Source of the DNA: Streptomyces curacoi
GTDB taxonomy: Bacteria; Actinomycetota; Actinomycetes; Streptomycetales; Streptomycetaceae
DNA: 64,000 nucleotides
Direction: 5' to 3'
Assembly: GCF_001513975.1 (NCBI RefSeq)
Contig: NZ_KQ947984.1
Coordinates: forward strand, 696,226 to 760,225
Shown: positions 51,005 to 61,878 of the stretch, one piece after another
How the letters are laid out: each line of letters opens with the position of its first letter
Numbering within the stretch: position 1 is the stretch's first letter
Made by a program: the position numbers and the translations under genes
Notes under the pieces: model-generated
The model's input: only the letters and a program-made list of their open reading frames with translations
The model's database searches: none
What the model was told of the DNA's origin: nothing

Positions 51005-53092
<2,088 letters not shown>

Positions 53093-53232
53093 TTACCGCT
53101 TCCATCGTGATCGGTGTGGCCCGTTATGGCCTGTCGAGTCCTTTTGGAAGCGGTTATTCCGGGGGCTTCCGGAGGGCGTTGTGAGGAAGGTCTGCATAAT
53201 CTGGGGAGTTCGCGAGGGGGAGGGACGAACGC

Positions 53233-54225
53233 GTGACTGAGCCGAGGGGAACAGAGGGAGCGAAGGGCCCGGAAGGCCCGGACAGCCCGACCGGCCGCCT
53301 CTGCCCGGAGTGCGGGGCGCCGAGGGCGGCCGACAACACCCCGTCGTGCGACTGCGCCGAGCGCGTGGCCGAGGCCCTGCGAGACGCCCGTACGGCGGAG
53401 GCGGCCGCGGCGGAGGACTTCGACCCCCTGCGGATACGCCCATACGTGGAGTTGGCGGGCGACGGCGCGACGATGCCGTTGCGGGCGGTGCCCCCGGCCG
53501 GCCCGAGGCCGGCACCGCCGCCCGCCGGCGAACCGACCTCGACGCTCGCCACCCCGTCGGCATCCCCGTCGGCGACACCGGGCACACGGGACCTGAACGA
53601 CCTCTCGGACCGGGCCCGACGCCGCCGCCGCACGGTCCTGCTGGGGGTGGGCGGGGCAATCGTGACCGTCCTGGCGGCGGCCGGCCTGGCGAGCGGCCTG
53701 CTCACCTACGAGACACCGTCCCGGGACACGGCACTGCCCGACGACATACGGGCGAGCATCCCGGTCCCGTCGACCGGCGAGGCCTCCGAGGAGCCCTCGC
53801 CGAGCGGGCCTTCGGCACGGCCGACACAGGCGCCCGCGGCCCCGTCCCCCACGCGGAGCGCGTCGCCCACACCCTCTCCGTCGAGGTCGAGCGCGTCCCC
53901 GGCTCCGTCGCCCTCGGCCGAACCGACCAAGGCCCCCGCATCCGCCGGAGCCGAAGCCTCCGGCGCCCTGGAGGAGTCCATCGCCGGCCGGGAGACCACG
54001 CCGCCGACCCTCCGCCGCGGCGACCGCGGGCCCGAGGTCACGGAGCTCGAACTGCGCCTGACCCAGCTCGGCCTGTACACCAGGGAGGCCCAGGGCAGTT
54101 ACAACGAGGGCGTGGAGGACGCGGTCAGCAGGTATCAGTGGGCTCGGGGAATCCAGCCGGAGGAGTACGGGGTGTACGACCTGGCCACGCGGGAGAGGCT
54201 GGAGTCGGAAACGACCGAACCGTGA
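53233..54225 (+). CDS. Membrane protein with C-terminal peptidoglycan-binding domain
   Basis: A 330-residue protein. The cytoplasmic N-terminus has an incomplete zinc-ribbon-like C-x2-C...C-x-C (CPECGAPRAADNTPSCDC). A membrane helix at about 135 (TVLLGVGGAIVTVLAAAGLASGLL) and a long Ser/Pro/Ala linker follow. The last 75 residues are a PG_binding_1 domain (LRRGDRGPEVTELELRLTQLGLYTREAQGSYNEGVEDAVSRYQWARGI). It likely anchors in the cell wall outside the membrane. GTG at 53233 follows AGGGGGAGGGA. Confidence 0.88.
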   Translation: MTEPRGTEGAKGPEGPDSPTGRLCPECGAPRAADNTPSCDCAERVAEALRDARTAEAAAAEDFDPLRIRPYVELAGDGATMPLRAVPPAGPRPAPPPAGEPTSTLATPSASPSATPGTRDLNDLSDRARRRRRTVLLGVGGAIVTVLAAAGLASGLLTYETPSRDTALPDDIRASIPVPSTGEASEEPSPSGPSARPTQAPAAPSPTRSASPTPSPSRSSASPAPSPSAEPTKAPASAGAEASGALEESIAGRETTPPTLRRGDRGPEVTELELRLTQLGLYTREAQGSYNEGVEDAVSRYQWARGIQPEEYGVYDLATRERLESETTEP

Positions 54226-54249
54226 CGCTGCGCCGGCTGGGCGGGGGGT

Positions 54250-54770
54250 TCGCCCAGAAGCTCGGGGCTTGAGGTCCGACGGCGACTGCGGGTCGTGTGT
54301 GGTTCCTCGCGCAGTTCCCCGCGCCCCTGGGTCAGCCCCAGCACCGTCGGCACCCCAGAGCTCGGGACTTAGGGTTCGACGGCGGCTGCGGGTCGGGGGT
54401 GGTTCCTCGCGCAGTTCCCCGCGCCCCTGGGTCGGCCCCAGCACCGTCGGCTCGCGTAGCCTGCGGGCAGTCGTGCCGCTGGGGCGGCACGGGTGGGCGC
54501 AGGCGGCGCCCCGCCAGCGCGGGTGAGCGTCCCCACCCATGCGCCGGCACTCGCCGACGTGTACCCGCTTCGCCGCAGAGCCCGGGGCTTGGGGTTCGAC
54601 GGCGACTGCGGGTCGTGTGTGGTTCCTCGCGCAGTTCCCCGCGCCCCTGGGTCGGCCCCAGCACCGTCGGCACCCCAGAGCTCGGAGCTTTGAGTCAGAC
54701 GGCGACTGCGGGTCGTGTGTGGCTGCTCGCGCAGTTTCCCGCGCCCCTGGGTCGGCCCCAGCACCGTCGG
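54250..54770. repeat. Dispersed Streptomyces-type repeat, about 100 bp, four copies
   Basis: Four copies each contain the core GCGCAGTTCCCCGCGCCCCT followed by GGGTCNGCCCCAGCACCGTCGG, with cores near 54309, 54409, 54629 and 54729. Adjacent copies are 100 bp apart, and a shorter unrelated block separates the two pairs. The core is one of the commonest intergenic repeats of Streptomyces. The array sits between the PG-binding gene and the convergent HAD gene; no gene is credible in it. Confidence 0.92.
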
Positions 54771-54772
54771 CG

Positions 54773-55450
54773 CTACGGCACGTACACCCGCATCGCCCCG
54801 CCCCCCACAGCCTCGACCCGCACCCCCCGCAGATCCCGGACCAGCGCATCCGGCCCGTGCGCCCCGGCTCGCTCCCCGACGCCCACCACCCGCATCCCGG
54901 CCGCCCGCCCGGCCGCGATGCCGGCCGCGGAGTCCTCGAACACCACGCACTCCGCCGGCGCGACCCCCAACTCGGCCGCCCCCTTCACGAACCCCTCGGG
55001 ATCAGGCTTGCTGGCGCCCACGGACTCCGCCGTGATCCGTATCTCCGGCAGCTCCAGCCCGGCGGCAGCCATCCGCGCCGTCGACAGCGCGACATCGGCC
55101 GACGTCACCAGCGCATGCGGCAACCCCCGCAGGGACGCCAGAAACTCCGGCGCCCCCGGAACCGGCACCACACCGTCCATGTCCGCCGTCTCCTCGGCGA
55201 GCATGCGGGCGTTGTCCGCGTGGTTCTGCTCCATCGGCCGGTCGGGCAGCAGCAGCGCCATCGACGCGTGGCCCTGCCGTCCGTGCACGACCTTCATCAC
55301 CTCGTCCGCGTCCAGCCCGTGCCGCTCGGCCCAGCGCCGCCAGATCCGCTCGACGACGGCGTCGGAGTTGACGAGCGTGCCATCCATGTCGAGCAGGAGG
55401 GCACGGGCGGTGAGGACGGTGGGCGCGGTGGGCACGGTGGTGGCCGGCAT
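54773..55450 (-). CDS. HAD-family hydrolase
   Basis: A 225-residue HAD phosphatase with the nucleophile motif LLLDMDGTLVNSDAVV (residues 16-31), motif II ALVTSADVA, Lys in ASKPDPEGF and motif IV VVFEDSAAGIAAGRAAGM. The cap domain and size match the sugar-phosphatase/phosphoglycolate-like (HAD-IA) group. ATG at 55450 follows GGAGC five or six bases away; the ORF extends upstream without conservation. It is convergent with the PG-binding gene. Confidence 0.92.
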   Translation of the reverse strand: MPATTVPTAPTVLTARALLLDMDGTLVNSDAVVERIWRRWAERHGLDADEVMKVVHGRQGHASMALLLPDRPMEQNHADNARMLAEETADMDGVVPVPGAPEFLASLRGLPHALVTSADVALSTARMAAAGLELPEIRITAESVGASKPDPEGFVKGAAELGVAPAECVVFEDSAAGIAAGRAAGMRVVGVGERAGAHGPDALVRDLRGVRVEAVGGGAMRVYVP

Positions 55451-55619
55451 CGGCAGCTCCAGGCGAGAGGCACGGGGGTGAAGAGGTGGCCCCCGGGAGG
55501 ACAAGGTGGTCCCGCCCGCCGGTCAGGGAAAACGGGCGGGAACCACTTTGTTCCTACACGGTACAAAACCGATCCGGATCCCGCCACCACCTCCGGCAAC
55601 CGTTCACCGACAGTTCAGC

Positions 55620-56201
55620 TCACCCGACGATCGCCTCCCACAGGCTCCAGACCCCGAGACCCAGCATCACCAGCGCCGCCACCTTGGTGATCAGCTGCAA
55701 CGGCACCCGCCGCATCAGCGCCTTCCCGCCGACGATCCCGATCCCCGCCACGGCCCACAGCGCCAGCACCGCCCCGAGACCGACCGACAGCGGGTCGTCG
55801 TAACGCGCCGCGAGATTCGCCGTCATGATCTGGGTCAGATCCCCGAACTCGGCGACCAGGATGAGCATGAACCCGGCCCCGGACACCTTCCAGAAGGACT
55901 GGTTCTCCGGCTTGCGGATCTCCTCCTCGTCCTCGTCCTTTTTCATGAGCAGCACCGCGGCCCCACCCAGGAAGAGCACACCCGTCAGCGCCTGCACGAT
56001 CTGCTGGGGCAACAGCGTCAGCACGCTGCCGGCGGCCACGGCCAGCGCGACATGCAGCGCGAACGCGGCGGCGACGCCGGCGAAGACGTACGAGGCGCGA
56101 TAGCGGGTGCCGAGGACGAGGCCGGCGAGCGCGGTCTTGTCGGGAAGTTCGGCCAGGAAGACGACGCCGAAGACGACCGCCGTCACGGTGAAGCTGATCA
56201 A
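55620..56201 (-). CDS. TMEM165/GDT1-family cation transporter, probable manganese exporter
   Basis: A 193-residue protein of six hydrophobic segments. The family motifs E-x-G/P-D-K/R-T occur twice: AELPDKT (Glu18-Asp21) and AEFGDLTQ (Glu118-Asp121). Between them lies an acidic loop (KKDEDEEEIRKPENQ). Bacterial members such as MneA/Mnx export Mn2+. A yybP-ykoY manganese riboswitch lies directly upstream, strongly supporting manganese as the substrate. ATG at 56201. Confidence 0.92.
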   Translation of the reverse strand: MISFTVTAVVFGVVFLAELPDKTALAGLVLGTRYRASYVFAGVAAAFALHVALAVAAGSVLTLLPQQIVQALTGVLFLGGAAVLLMKKDEDEEEIRKPENQSFWKVSGAGFMLILVAEFGDLTQIMTANLAARYDDPLSVGLGAVLALWAVAGIGIVGGKALMRRVPLQLITKVAALVMLGLGVWSLWEAIVG

Positions 56202-56291
56202 GGTTCCTCAATCGGTCGGGGCTGCCCCGCCGAGAGTGCTGTACATCACATCAAGACACCTCGGCACGGCAGCACACGGTCAGTGCACTGC

Positions 56292-56399
56292 TTGCCGAAG
56301 GTCTCGCTGGCCGGTCCACGAGGAACCTGCCTCCGGGCGCCGGCTCAGACGAGCTGAGCAGTATGTCGACGGTCCGGCGAAGAGCTACTCCCCTTCTGC
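56292..56399 (-). promoter_or_regulatory. Manganese (yybP-ykoY) riboswitch
   Basis: On the minus strand GGGGAGTAG (56393-56385) opens the aptamer and CCGGCCAGCGAGACCTTCGG (56314-56295) closes it; both are hallmark conserved loops of the yybP-ykoY motif. It lies about 90 bp before the GDT1-family gene, so manganese should raise the exporter's expression. Boundaries are approximate. Confidence 0.9.
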
Positions 56400-56575
56400 G
56401 CCGCCCATCGTACGCGACGCCGCCGACCGACCCACAGGCAGAAAGTCCCCCCTCGACCTTGTCGTGTCATGCACGCGTCATTAACTTCTTACCGAACGCA
56501 CACCTCCCCGCAACACGGCATGGCGAGCATTCCAACGCCCGCACGCCAACGCCCCCACCTCCCAAGGGAGTTCGC

Positions 56576-57220
56576 ATGTCGAAGTTCTACGCGCGTCGAC
56601 GCGTCAGCATACTCGCGGCGCTGACCGGCGTCATAGCCTCCGTCGGACTTTTCAACGGCCCGACCGCCTCCGCCGCCCTCCCGACGCCCGTCAGCGCCGC
56701 CACCGCCCGGACCTACCTCGCCTCGCTCACCGTGGCCACCGAGGACCGCACCGGCTACAGCCGCGACCTCTTCCCGCACTGGATCACCCAGTCCGGCACC
56801 TGCAACACCCGCGAGGTCGTCCTCAAGCGCGACGGCACGAACGTCGTCCAGGACTCCTCCTGCGCCGCCACCAGCGGCAGCTGGTACTCCCCGTACGACG
56901 GCGCCACCTGGACCGCCGCCTCCGACGTCGACATCGACCACCTGGTCCCGCTGGCCGAGGCCTGGGACTCCGGCGCCGGCAGCTGGACCACCTCCCGGCG
57001 CCAGGCCTTCGCCAACGACCTGACCCGCCCGCAGCTGATCGCCGTCACGGACAACGTCAACCAGGCCAAGGGCGACCAGGACCCGGCCACCTGGATGCCG
57101 TCGCGGACCGCCTACCGGTGCACGTACGTCCGCGCCTGGGTGCAGGTGAAGTACTACTACGACCTCTCGGTCGACTCGGCGGAGAAGTCCGCCCTCACGA
57201 ACCACCTCGCGAGCTGCTGA
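56576..57220 (+). CDS. Secreted HNH endonuclease (DUF1524-type)
   Basis: A 214-residue protein with a signal peptide (RRRVSILAALTGVIASVGLFNGPTASA). The DUF1524/HNH core is DVDIDHLVPLAEAWDSG with the first catalytic His, and QLIAVTDNVNQAKGDQDPATW with the Asn/Lys metal-binding end; four cysteines suggest disulfides. It should degrade extracellular DNA. ATG at 56576 follows AAGGGAG five bases away. It is divergent from the GDT1 gene and its riboswitch. Confidence 0.93.
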   Translation: MSKFYARRRVSILAALTGVIASVGLFNGPTASAALPTPVSAATARTYLASLTVATEDRTGYSRDLFPHWITQSGTCNTREVVLKRDGTNVVQDSSCAATSGSWYSPYDGATWTAASDVDIDHLVPLAEAWDSGAGSWTTSRRQAFANDLTRPQLIAVTDNVNQAKGDQDPATWMPSRTAYRCTYVRAWVQVKYYYDLSVDSAEKSALTNHLASC

Positions 57221-57319
57221 ACCGACCGCTGACCGAGTTCGGCAAACCGTGACCTGCGGAACCTCCCCGCCGGCCTCCGTCGTTCCGTACCGTACGGGGC
57301 GACGGAGAGGGGCGATCAC

Positions 57320-58960
57320 GTGGCCGAACTGCGCCTGGGACCACTGCTGAGGTACGCCGACGGCTCGACCGCGACCGTCTGGGTCGAGGCGAGCCGTCCG
57401 TGCACCGCCGAGGTGCGCGGCCCGGGCGGAGTCCTCGGGGAGACCCGCACCTTCCAGATCGCCGGCCATCACTACGCCCTGGTGCCGGTGAGCGGCCTCA
57501 CTCCGGGTACGACGACGCCGTACGAGGTCTTCCTCGACGGCACGCGCGTGTGGCCGCTGCCGCACACCCGTTTCCCGCCCTCCGTCATCCGCACCCCCGC
57601 CGACGGCGACCCCGTCCGCCTCGCCTTCGGCTCCTGCCGCTGGGCCGCACCGCCGCCCGGCGAGCAGGACCCCGTGGGCCCGGACGCCCTGGACACGCTC
57701 GCCGCCCGGATCGCGGCCGACCCGGCGGGCGAACGGCCGGATGTGCTCGTGCTGCTGGGCGACCAGGTGTACGCCGACGAGACCTCCAAGGCGACCCGGC
57801 GGTGGCTGGCCGCCCGGCGTGATCTGAGCGAGCCGCCGGGCGACGAGGTCGCGGACTACGAGGAGTACACCCGCCTCTACTACGAGTCCTGGCTCGACCC
57901 CGAGGTGCGCTGGCTGCTGTCCACCGTGCCCAGCTGCATGATCTTCGACGACCACGACGTAATTGATGATTGGAACACCTCCGCCGCCTGGCTCGCCGAC
58001 ATGCGGGCCACCTCGTGGTGGCGGGAACGGCTGCTGAGCGGGCTGATGTCGTACTGGGTGCACCAGCACCTGGGGAACCTGTCCCCCGCCGAGCTGGCCG
58101 CCGACCCGCTCCACGCCGCCGTACGCGACACCCCCGACGGCACCGACCTGCTGCGTTCCTTCGCCTGCGCGGCGGACGCCGACCCGGCCTCCGTCCGCTG
58201 GAGCTACCGGCGCGACTTCGGCCGCGTACGGCTGCTGATGGTGGACACGCGGGCGGCCCGGGTGCTCGACGAGGACGCGCGCTCCATGCTCGACCCGGGC
58301 GAGGCGCGGTGGCTGCGCGAGCAGGCCCTTCAGGACAGGGGTTCGTACGACCACCTCCTCATCGGCACCTCCCTGCCCTGGCTGCTGCCGCACCTGGTGC
58401 ACGACGCCGAGGGGTGGAACACGGCCCTGTGCCGGGGCGAGCGCGGGGAGCGCTGGGCGCGGTTCGGGGAGTACATGCGGCGCCGGGCCGATCTGGAGCA
58501 CTGGGCGGCGTTTCCGGCGTCCTTCGACGCGCTGGCGGAGCTGATCGCCGAGGCCGGGTCGGGGGCGGGGGCGCCGGCGACGGTGTGTGTGCTGTCGGGG
58601 GACGTGCATCACGCGTACGTGGCCGAGCCGGCCTGGGCGGCGGGCGCCGGTCCGGACGCCCGGGTGTTCCAGCTGACCTGCTCCCCCGTCCACAACGCCG
58701 TCCAGCTGGCGATCCGGCTCGGCTTCCGGTTCGGCTGGAGCGCGCCGGCCCGGGTGCTCGGCCGGTGGTTCGCGGGGCACGGCGGCTGTCCACGGCCGCC
58801 GATCGACTGGCGCAGGACGGGCGGGCCGTGGTTCGGCAACCAGCTCATGACGCTCACGCTGCGGGGGCGGTCGGCGCGGCTGCGGCTGGAGCAGGCACGG
58901 GCGGTGCGGGGGGCGGGGGCGCGGCTGCGGACGGTCATGGAGTCCGAACTCGCCCCGTGA
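57320..58960 (+). CDS. PhoD-like alkaline phosphatase D family protein
   Basis: A 546-residue metallophosphoesterase of the PhoD family: an N-terminal Fn3-like domain (LRLGPLLRYADGSTATVWVEAS), then RLAFGSCRW, VLVLLGDQVYADE (metal Asp), MIFDDHDVIDDWN, LLIGTSLPWLLP, and VCVLSGDVHHAYVAE with the late His ligands. No signal peptide is visible, unlike secreted PhoD, so it may be cytoplasmic. GTG at 57320 follows GGAGAGGGG. It is probably monocistronic. Confidence 0.93.
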   Translation: MAELRLGPLLRYADGSTATVWVEASRPCTAEVRGPGGVLGETRTFQIAGHHYALVPVSGLTPGTTTPYEVFLDGTRVWPLPHTRFPPSVIRTPADGDPVRLAFGSCRWAAPPPGEQDPVGPDALDTLAARIAADPAGERPDVLVLLGDQVYADETSKATRRWLAARRDLSEPPGDEVADYEEYTRLYYESWLDPEVRWLLSTVPSCMIFDDHDVIDDWNTSAAWLADMRATSWWRERLLSGLMSYWVHQHLGNLSPAELAADPLHAAVRDTPDGTDLLRSFACAADADPASVRWSYRRDFGRVRLLMVDTRAARVLDEDARSMLDPGEARWLREQALQDRGSYDHLLIGTSLPWLLPHLVHDAEGWNTALCRGERGERWARFGEYMRRRADLEHWAAFPASFDALAELIAEAGSGAGAPATVCVLSGDVHHAYVAEPAWAAGAGPDARVFQLTCSPVHNAVQLAIRLGFRFGWSAPARVLGRWFAGHGGCPRPPIDWRRTGGPWFGNQLMTLTLRGRSARLRLEQARAVRGAGARLRTVMESELAP

Positions 58961-59200
58961 GGCGCCGGCCCGCCTGTCACCTCCACCCGGCCCGCTTCCA
59001 CCCCCTTGTGTCACCTCATCACCTCAATCAGCGGTTCTGCCCGCTTGTTACCTCCGTGGCGGGTGATGCTCGTGATGCATCCCACACTCACTCACCCCGG
59101 GGCTCGGTTCGCCCCGCTCCCGACGGCATGATGATCCGGACCGCCCGCTTCCGCCGGGCGATCCGCTCCAATGCGCCCCATACGCCCGGGAGTTACCCTT

Positions 59201-61105
59201 TTGTCTGCACCGACCTCCGCCTCGACCCCGGAGTCCCCCACGGTCTCCGTCGCCCTGGTCGGCGCGGGCCCCCGCGGCACCAGCGTCCTGGAGCGCCTCT
59301 GCGCCTCCGTTCCCGAGCTCCTCCCGCCCGAGGTGCGTCTCACGGTCCATGTGATCGACCCGGCACCGCCCGGCCCCGGGCGCGTCTGGCGGACCGCTCA
59401 GTCGCCCGAGCTGCTGATGAACACGGTGGCGTCGCAGGTCACGCTGTTCACCGACGACAGCGTGGACTGCTCGGGGCCCGTCCGCCCCGGCCCCAGCCTC
59501 CATGACTGGGCGGGCGGCGCGCTGGGGCCGGACGAGTACCCGACCCGCGCCCTGTACGGCCAGTACCTGGAGTGGGTGTTCGCGAAGGTCGTGCGCGAGG
59601 CACCGCCGGCCGTGCGTGTCGAGACGTACGCGGCCCGTGCGGTTCGGCTCGACGACGCGCCCGACGGCCGCCAGGTCCTCACCCTCGACGACGGCCGCAC
59701 ACTGTCCGGCCTGTCCGCCGTGGTGCTGGCCCAAGGGCATCTGCCGACCGCCGCCGACGCGACCCAGCGCCGCCTCGCGGCGTACGCCGAGCGGCACGGG
59801 CTGCGCCATGTGGCGCCCGCGAACCCGGCCGACGTCGACCTGTCCGGCGTATCCCCCGGTGAACCGGTGCTGTTGCGCGGCCTGGGCCTCAACTTCTTCG
59901 ACCACATGGCCCTGTTGACGACCGGCCGCGGCGGCCGCTTCGTGCGCACCGAGGGGGCGGGCCTGCGCTACGTCCCCTCCGGCGACGAGCCGCGCCTGTA
60001 CGCCGGTTCGCGGCGCGGCATCCCGTACCAGGCGCGCGGCGACAACGCGAAGGGGCCGTACGGCCGTCATCTCCCGCTGGTGCTGACGCCGGAGGTGATC
60101 GCCGGCTTCCGCAAGCGCGCGGACGCGGGTGAGGCGCCGGACTTCCTCGCCGAGATATGGCCGCTGGTGGCGAAGGAGGTGGAGACGGTGTACTACGCGG
60201 CCCTGACAGGGCGGCCGGAGTTCGCGGAGCGCTTCCTCGCCGTCCCTCATCGCGACCCCGGGGAGACGCGCCTGCTCGACGAGTTCGGGGTCGCGGAGCG
60301 GGAGCGCTGGAGCTGGGACCGGGTGTCCCGCCCGTACGCGGGCCGCGCCTTCGCCGGTCCGGGGCAGTGGCGCGACTGGCTGCTGGCGTATCTGCGCGAG
60401 GACGCCGCGCAGGCCGCCCGGGGCAATGTGCACGGCCCGCTGAAGTCGGCCCTGGACGTGCTGCGCGACCTGCGCAACGAGCTGCGGCTGATCGTCGACC
60501 ACGGCGGCATCGCCGGTGCCTCGCGCCGGGACCACCTGGACCGCTGGTACACCCCGCTCAACGCCTTTTTGTCCATCGGCCCGCCCCGGCGGCGCGTGGA
60601 GGAGCTGGTGGCCCTGGTGGAGGCGGGCGTGGTGGAGGTGCTCGGGCCCCGGCTGGAGGTGCGGGAGGAGGCGGGGGCCTGGGTGGCGCACTCCCCGGAG
60701 GTGCCGGGCTCGGCGGTCCGGGCGACCACTCTCGTCGAGGCGCGCCTGCCGGAGACCGACCTGCGCCGCACCGCCGACGACCTGCTGGCCCGGCTGCTGA
60801 AGACCGGGCAGTGCCGCCCGCACACGGTCGACGGTTACGAGACGGGAGGGCTGGACGTGACGCGGCGGCCGTACCGTCTGATCGATCGTCAGGGTCGGGC
60901 GCATCCGAGGCGGTTCGCGTTCGGAGTGCCCACGGAGGGTGTGCACTGGGTGACGGCGGCGGGGGCGCGGCCGGGTGTGGATTCGGTCACTCTTTCGGAC
61001 GCGGATGCGGTGGCGAGGGCGGCGCTACGTGCGGTTGCCACCGGGACTGGAGGGCAACCCGAGCCTCAGGCGTGGCCGAATGTTGAACTTGCAAGCATCG
61101 ATTAG
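59201..61105 (+). CDS. FAD/NAD(P)-binding protein (large, 634 residues)
   Basis: A FAD-binding protein opening with VSVALVGAGPRGTSVLERLCA, a Rossmann dinucleotide motif. LMNTVASQVTLFTDD and LSGLSAVVLAQGHLPTAAD place it in the FAD-NAD(P)-binding (adenylate-like YobN/NAD_binding_9) family, which contains oxygenases with unknown substrates. TTG at 59201 (LSAPTSAS) is preceded by GGGAG eight bases away; the ATG at 59171 lacks such a site. A DtxR-like sequence overlaps its stop. It is convergent to no gene and followed by DoxX. Confidence 0.88.
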   Translation: MSAPTSASTPESPTVSVALVGAGPRGTSVLERLCASVPELLPPEVRLTVHVIDPAPPGPGRVWRTAQSPELLMNTVASQVTLFTDDSVDCSGPVRPGPSLHDWAGGALGPDEYPTRALYGQYLEWVFAKVVREAPPAVRVETYAARAVRLDDAPDGRQVLTLDDGRTLSGLSAVVLAQGHLPTAADATQRRLAAYAERHGLRHVAPANPADVDLSGVSPGEPVLLRGLGLNFFDHMALLTTGRGGRFVRTEGAGLRYVPSGDEPRLYAGSRRGIPYQARGDNAKGPYGRHLPLVLTPEVIAGFRKRADAGEAPDFLAEIWPLVAKEVETVYYAALTGRPEFAERFLAVPHRDPGETRLLDEFGVAERERWSWDRVSRPYAGRAFAGPGQWRDWLLAYLREDAAQAARGNVHGPLKSALDVLRDLRNELRLIVDHGGIAGASRRDHLDRWYTPLNAFLSIGPPRRRVEELVALVEAGVVEVLGPRLEVREEAGAWVAHSPEVPGSAVRATTLVEARLPETDLRRTADDLLARLLKTGQCRPHTVDGYETGGLDVTRRPYRLIDRQGRAHPRRFAFGVPTEGVHWVTAAGARPGVDSVTLSDADAVARAALRAVATGTGGQPEPQAWPNVELASID

Positions 61106-61115
61106 GCGTGCCTAA
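61102..61115. promoter_or_regulatory. Possible iron-box half site (TTAGGCGTGCCTAA)
   Basis: A perfect palindrome resembling part of the DtxR/IdeR/DmdR box (TWAGGTWAGSCTWACCTWA), with only 4 bp between the arms instead of the usual 9. It overlaps the FAD gene stop and lies about 80 bp before the DoxX gene. Confidence 0.35.
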
Positions 61116-61195
61116 CGTGGGGCTACCGATCAGTATTCGTCCCCACCCCGTTTCTCTCAGGGAACGGCAAACCTCAGACCGAGGGAGTCCCCCAC

Positions 61196-61633
61196 ATGAC
61201 CGGACGCCTCAACAGCGCCCAGCCGTATGCCATCGGCCTGTTCCGCATCGTCATCGGCCTGCTCTTCGCCTGCCATGGCGCCAACTCGCTCTTCGGCACC
61301 TTCGGCGGCCAGACCGCGGAAGCCGGCACCTGGCCCGGCTGGTACGCCGCCGTGATCGAACTCGTCGGCGGCAGCCTGGTCCTGCTCGGCCTCGGCACCC
61401 GTGCCGCGGCGTTCATATCGTCCGGCGCCATGGCCTACGCGTACTTCAAGGTGCACCAGCCCGAGGCGCTGTGGCCCATCGAGAACAACGGCGAAGGCGC
61501 CGCCATGTACTGCTGGGCGATGTTCCTGCTGATCTTCACCGGCTCCGGCGCGTTCGGCCTGGACCGGCTGTTCGCCAAGCGCTCCGGGGCGCAGGGCAGG
61601 ACGGCCGGCGACAAGACGCCGGTGGCGGCCTGA
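61196..61633 (+). CDS. DoxX-family membrane protein
   Basis: A 145-residue protein with four hydrophobic segments; the first reads IGLFRIVIGLLFACHGANSLFGTFGG, typical of DoxX, followed by ELVGGSLVLLGLGTRAAAFIS. DoxX proteins partner with oxidoreductases in respiratory or redox-stress complexes. ATG at 61196. A hairpin terminator follows its stop. Confidence 0.9.
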   Translation: MTGRLNSAQPYAIGLFRIVIGLLFACHGANSLFGTFGGQTAEAGTWPGWYAAVIELVGGSLVLLGLGTRAAAFISSGAMAYAYFKVHQPEALWPIENNGEGAAMYCWAMFLLIFTGSGAFGLDRLFAKRSGAQGRTAGDKTPVAA

Positions 61634-61650
61634 CGGCCCCCGCTTCGTAC

Positions 61651-61689
61651 GGCGCCCGTACCCGCGAGGCTCGCGCGGGTACGGGCGCC
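61651..61689. terminator. Strong hairpin terminator after DoxX
   Basis: GGCGCCCGTACCCGCG (61651-61666) pairs exactly with CGCGGGTACGGGCGCC (61674-61689) around a 7-base loop. Confidence 0.88.
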
Positions 61690-61690
61690 G

Positions 61691-61732
61691 TTCTCTTCGC
61701 CCGGTTCTCTTCGCCCGGTTCCCTTCGCCCGG
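61691..61732. repeat. 14-bp tandem repeat, three copies
   Basis: TTCTCTTCGCCCGG occurs twice and TTCCCTTCGCCCGG once, head to tail, directly after the DoxX terminator. Confidence 0.92.
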
Positions 61733-61878
61733 TGAACATGCTGTGCCGAACGCGCAAGCCCCCGATGAATCCGCTGTCACACCCCAGGCGTACGCTGTAT
61801 GGCTGTCATAGGCCGCCCCTGCCGCTCCCCCGCGACGTCGCGGCACGGTCTGGCCACGGGGGTAAACGGGGAGTTGCG

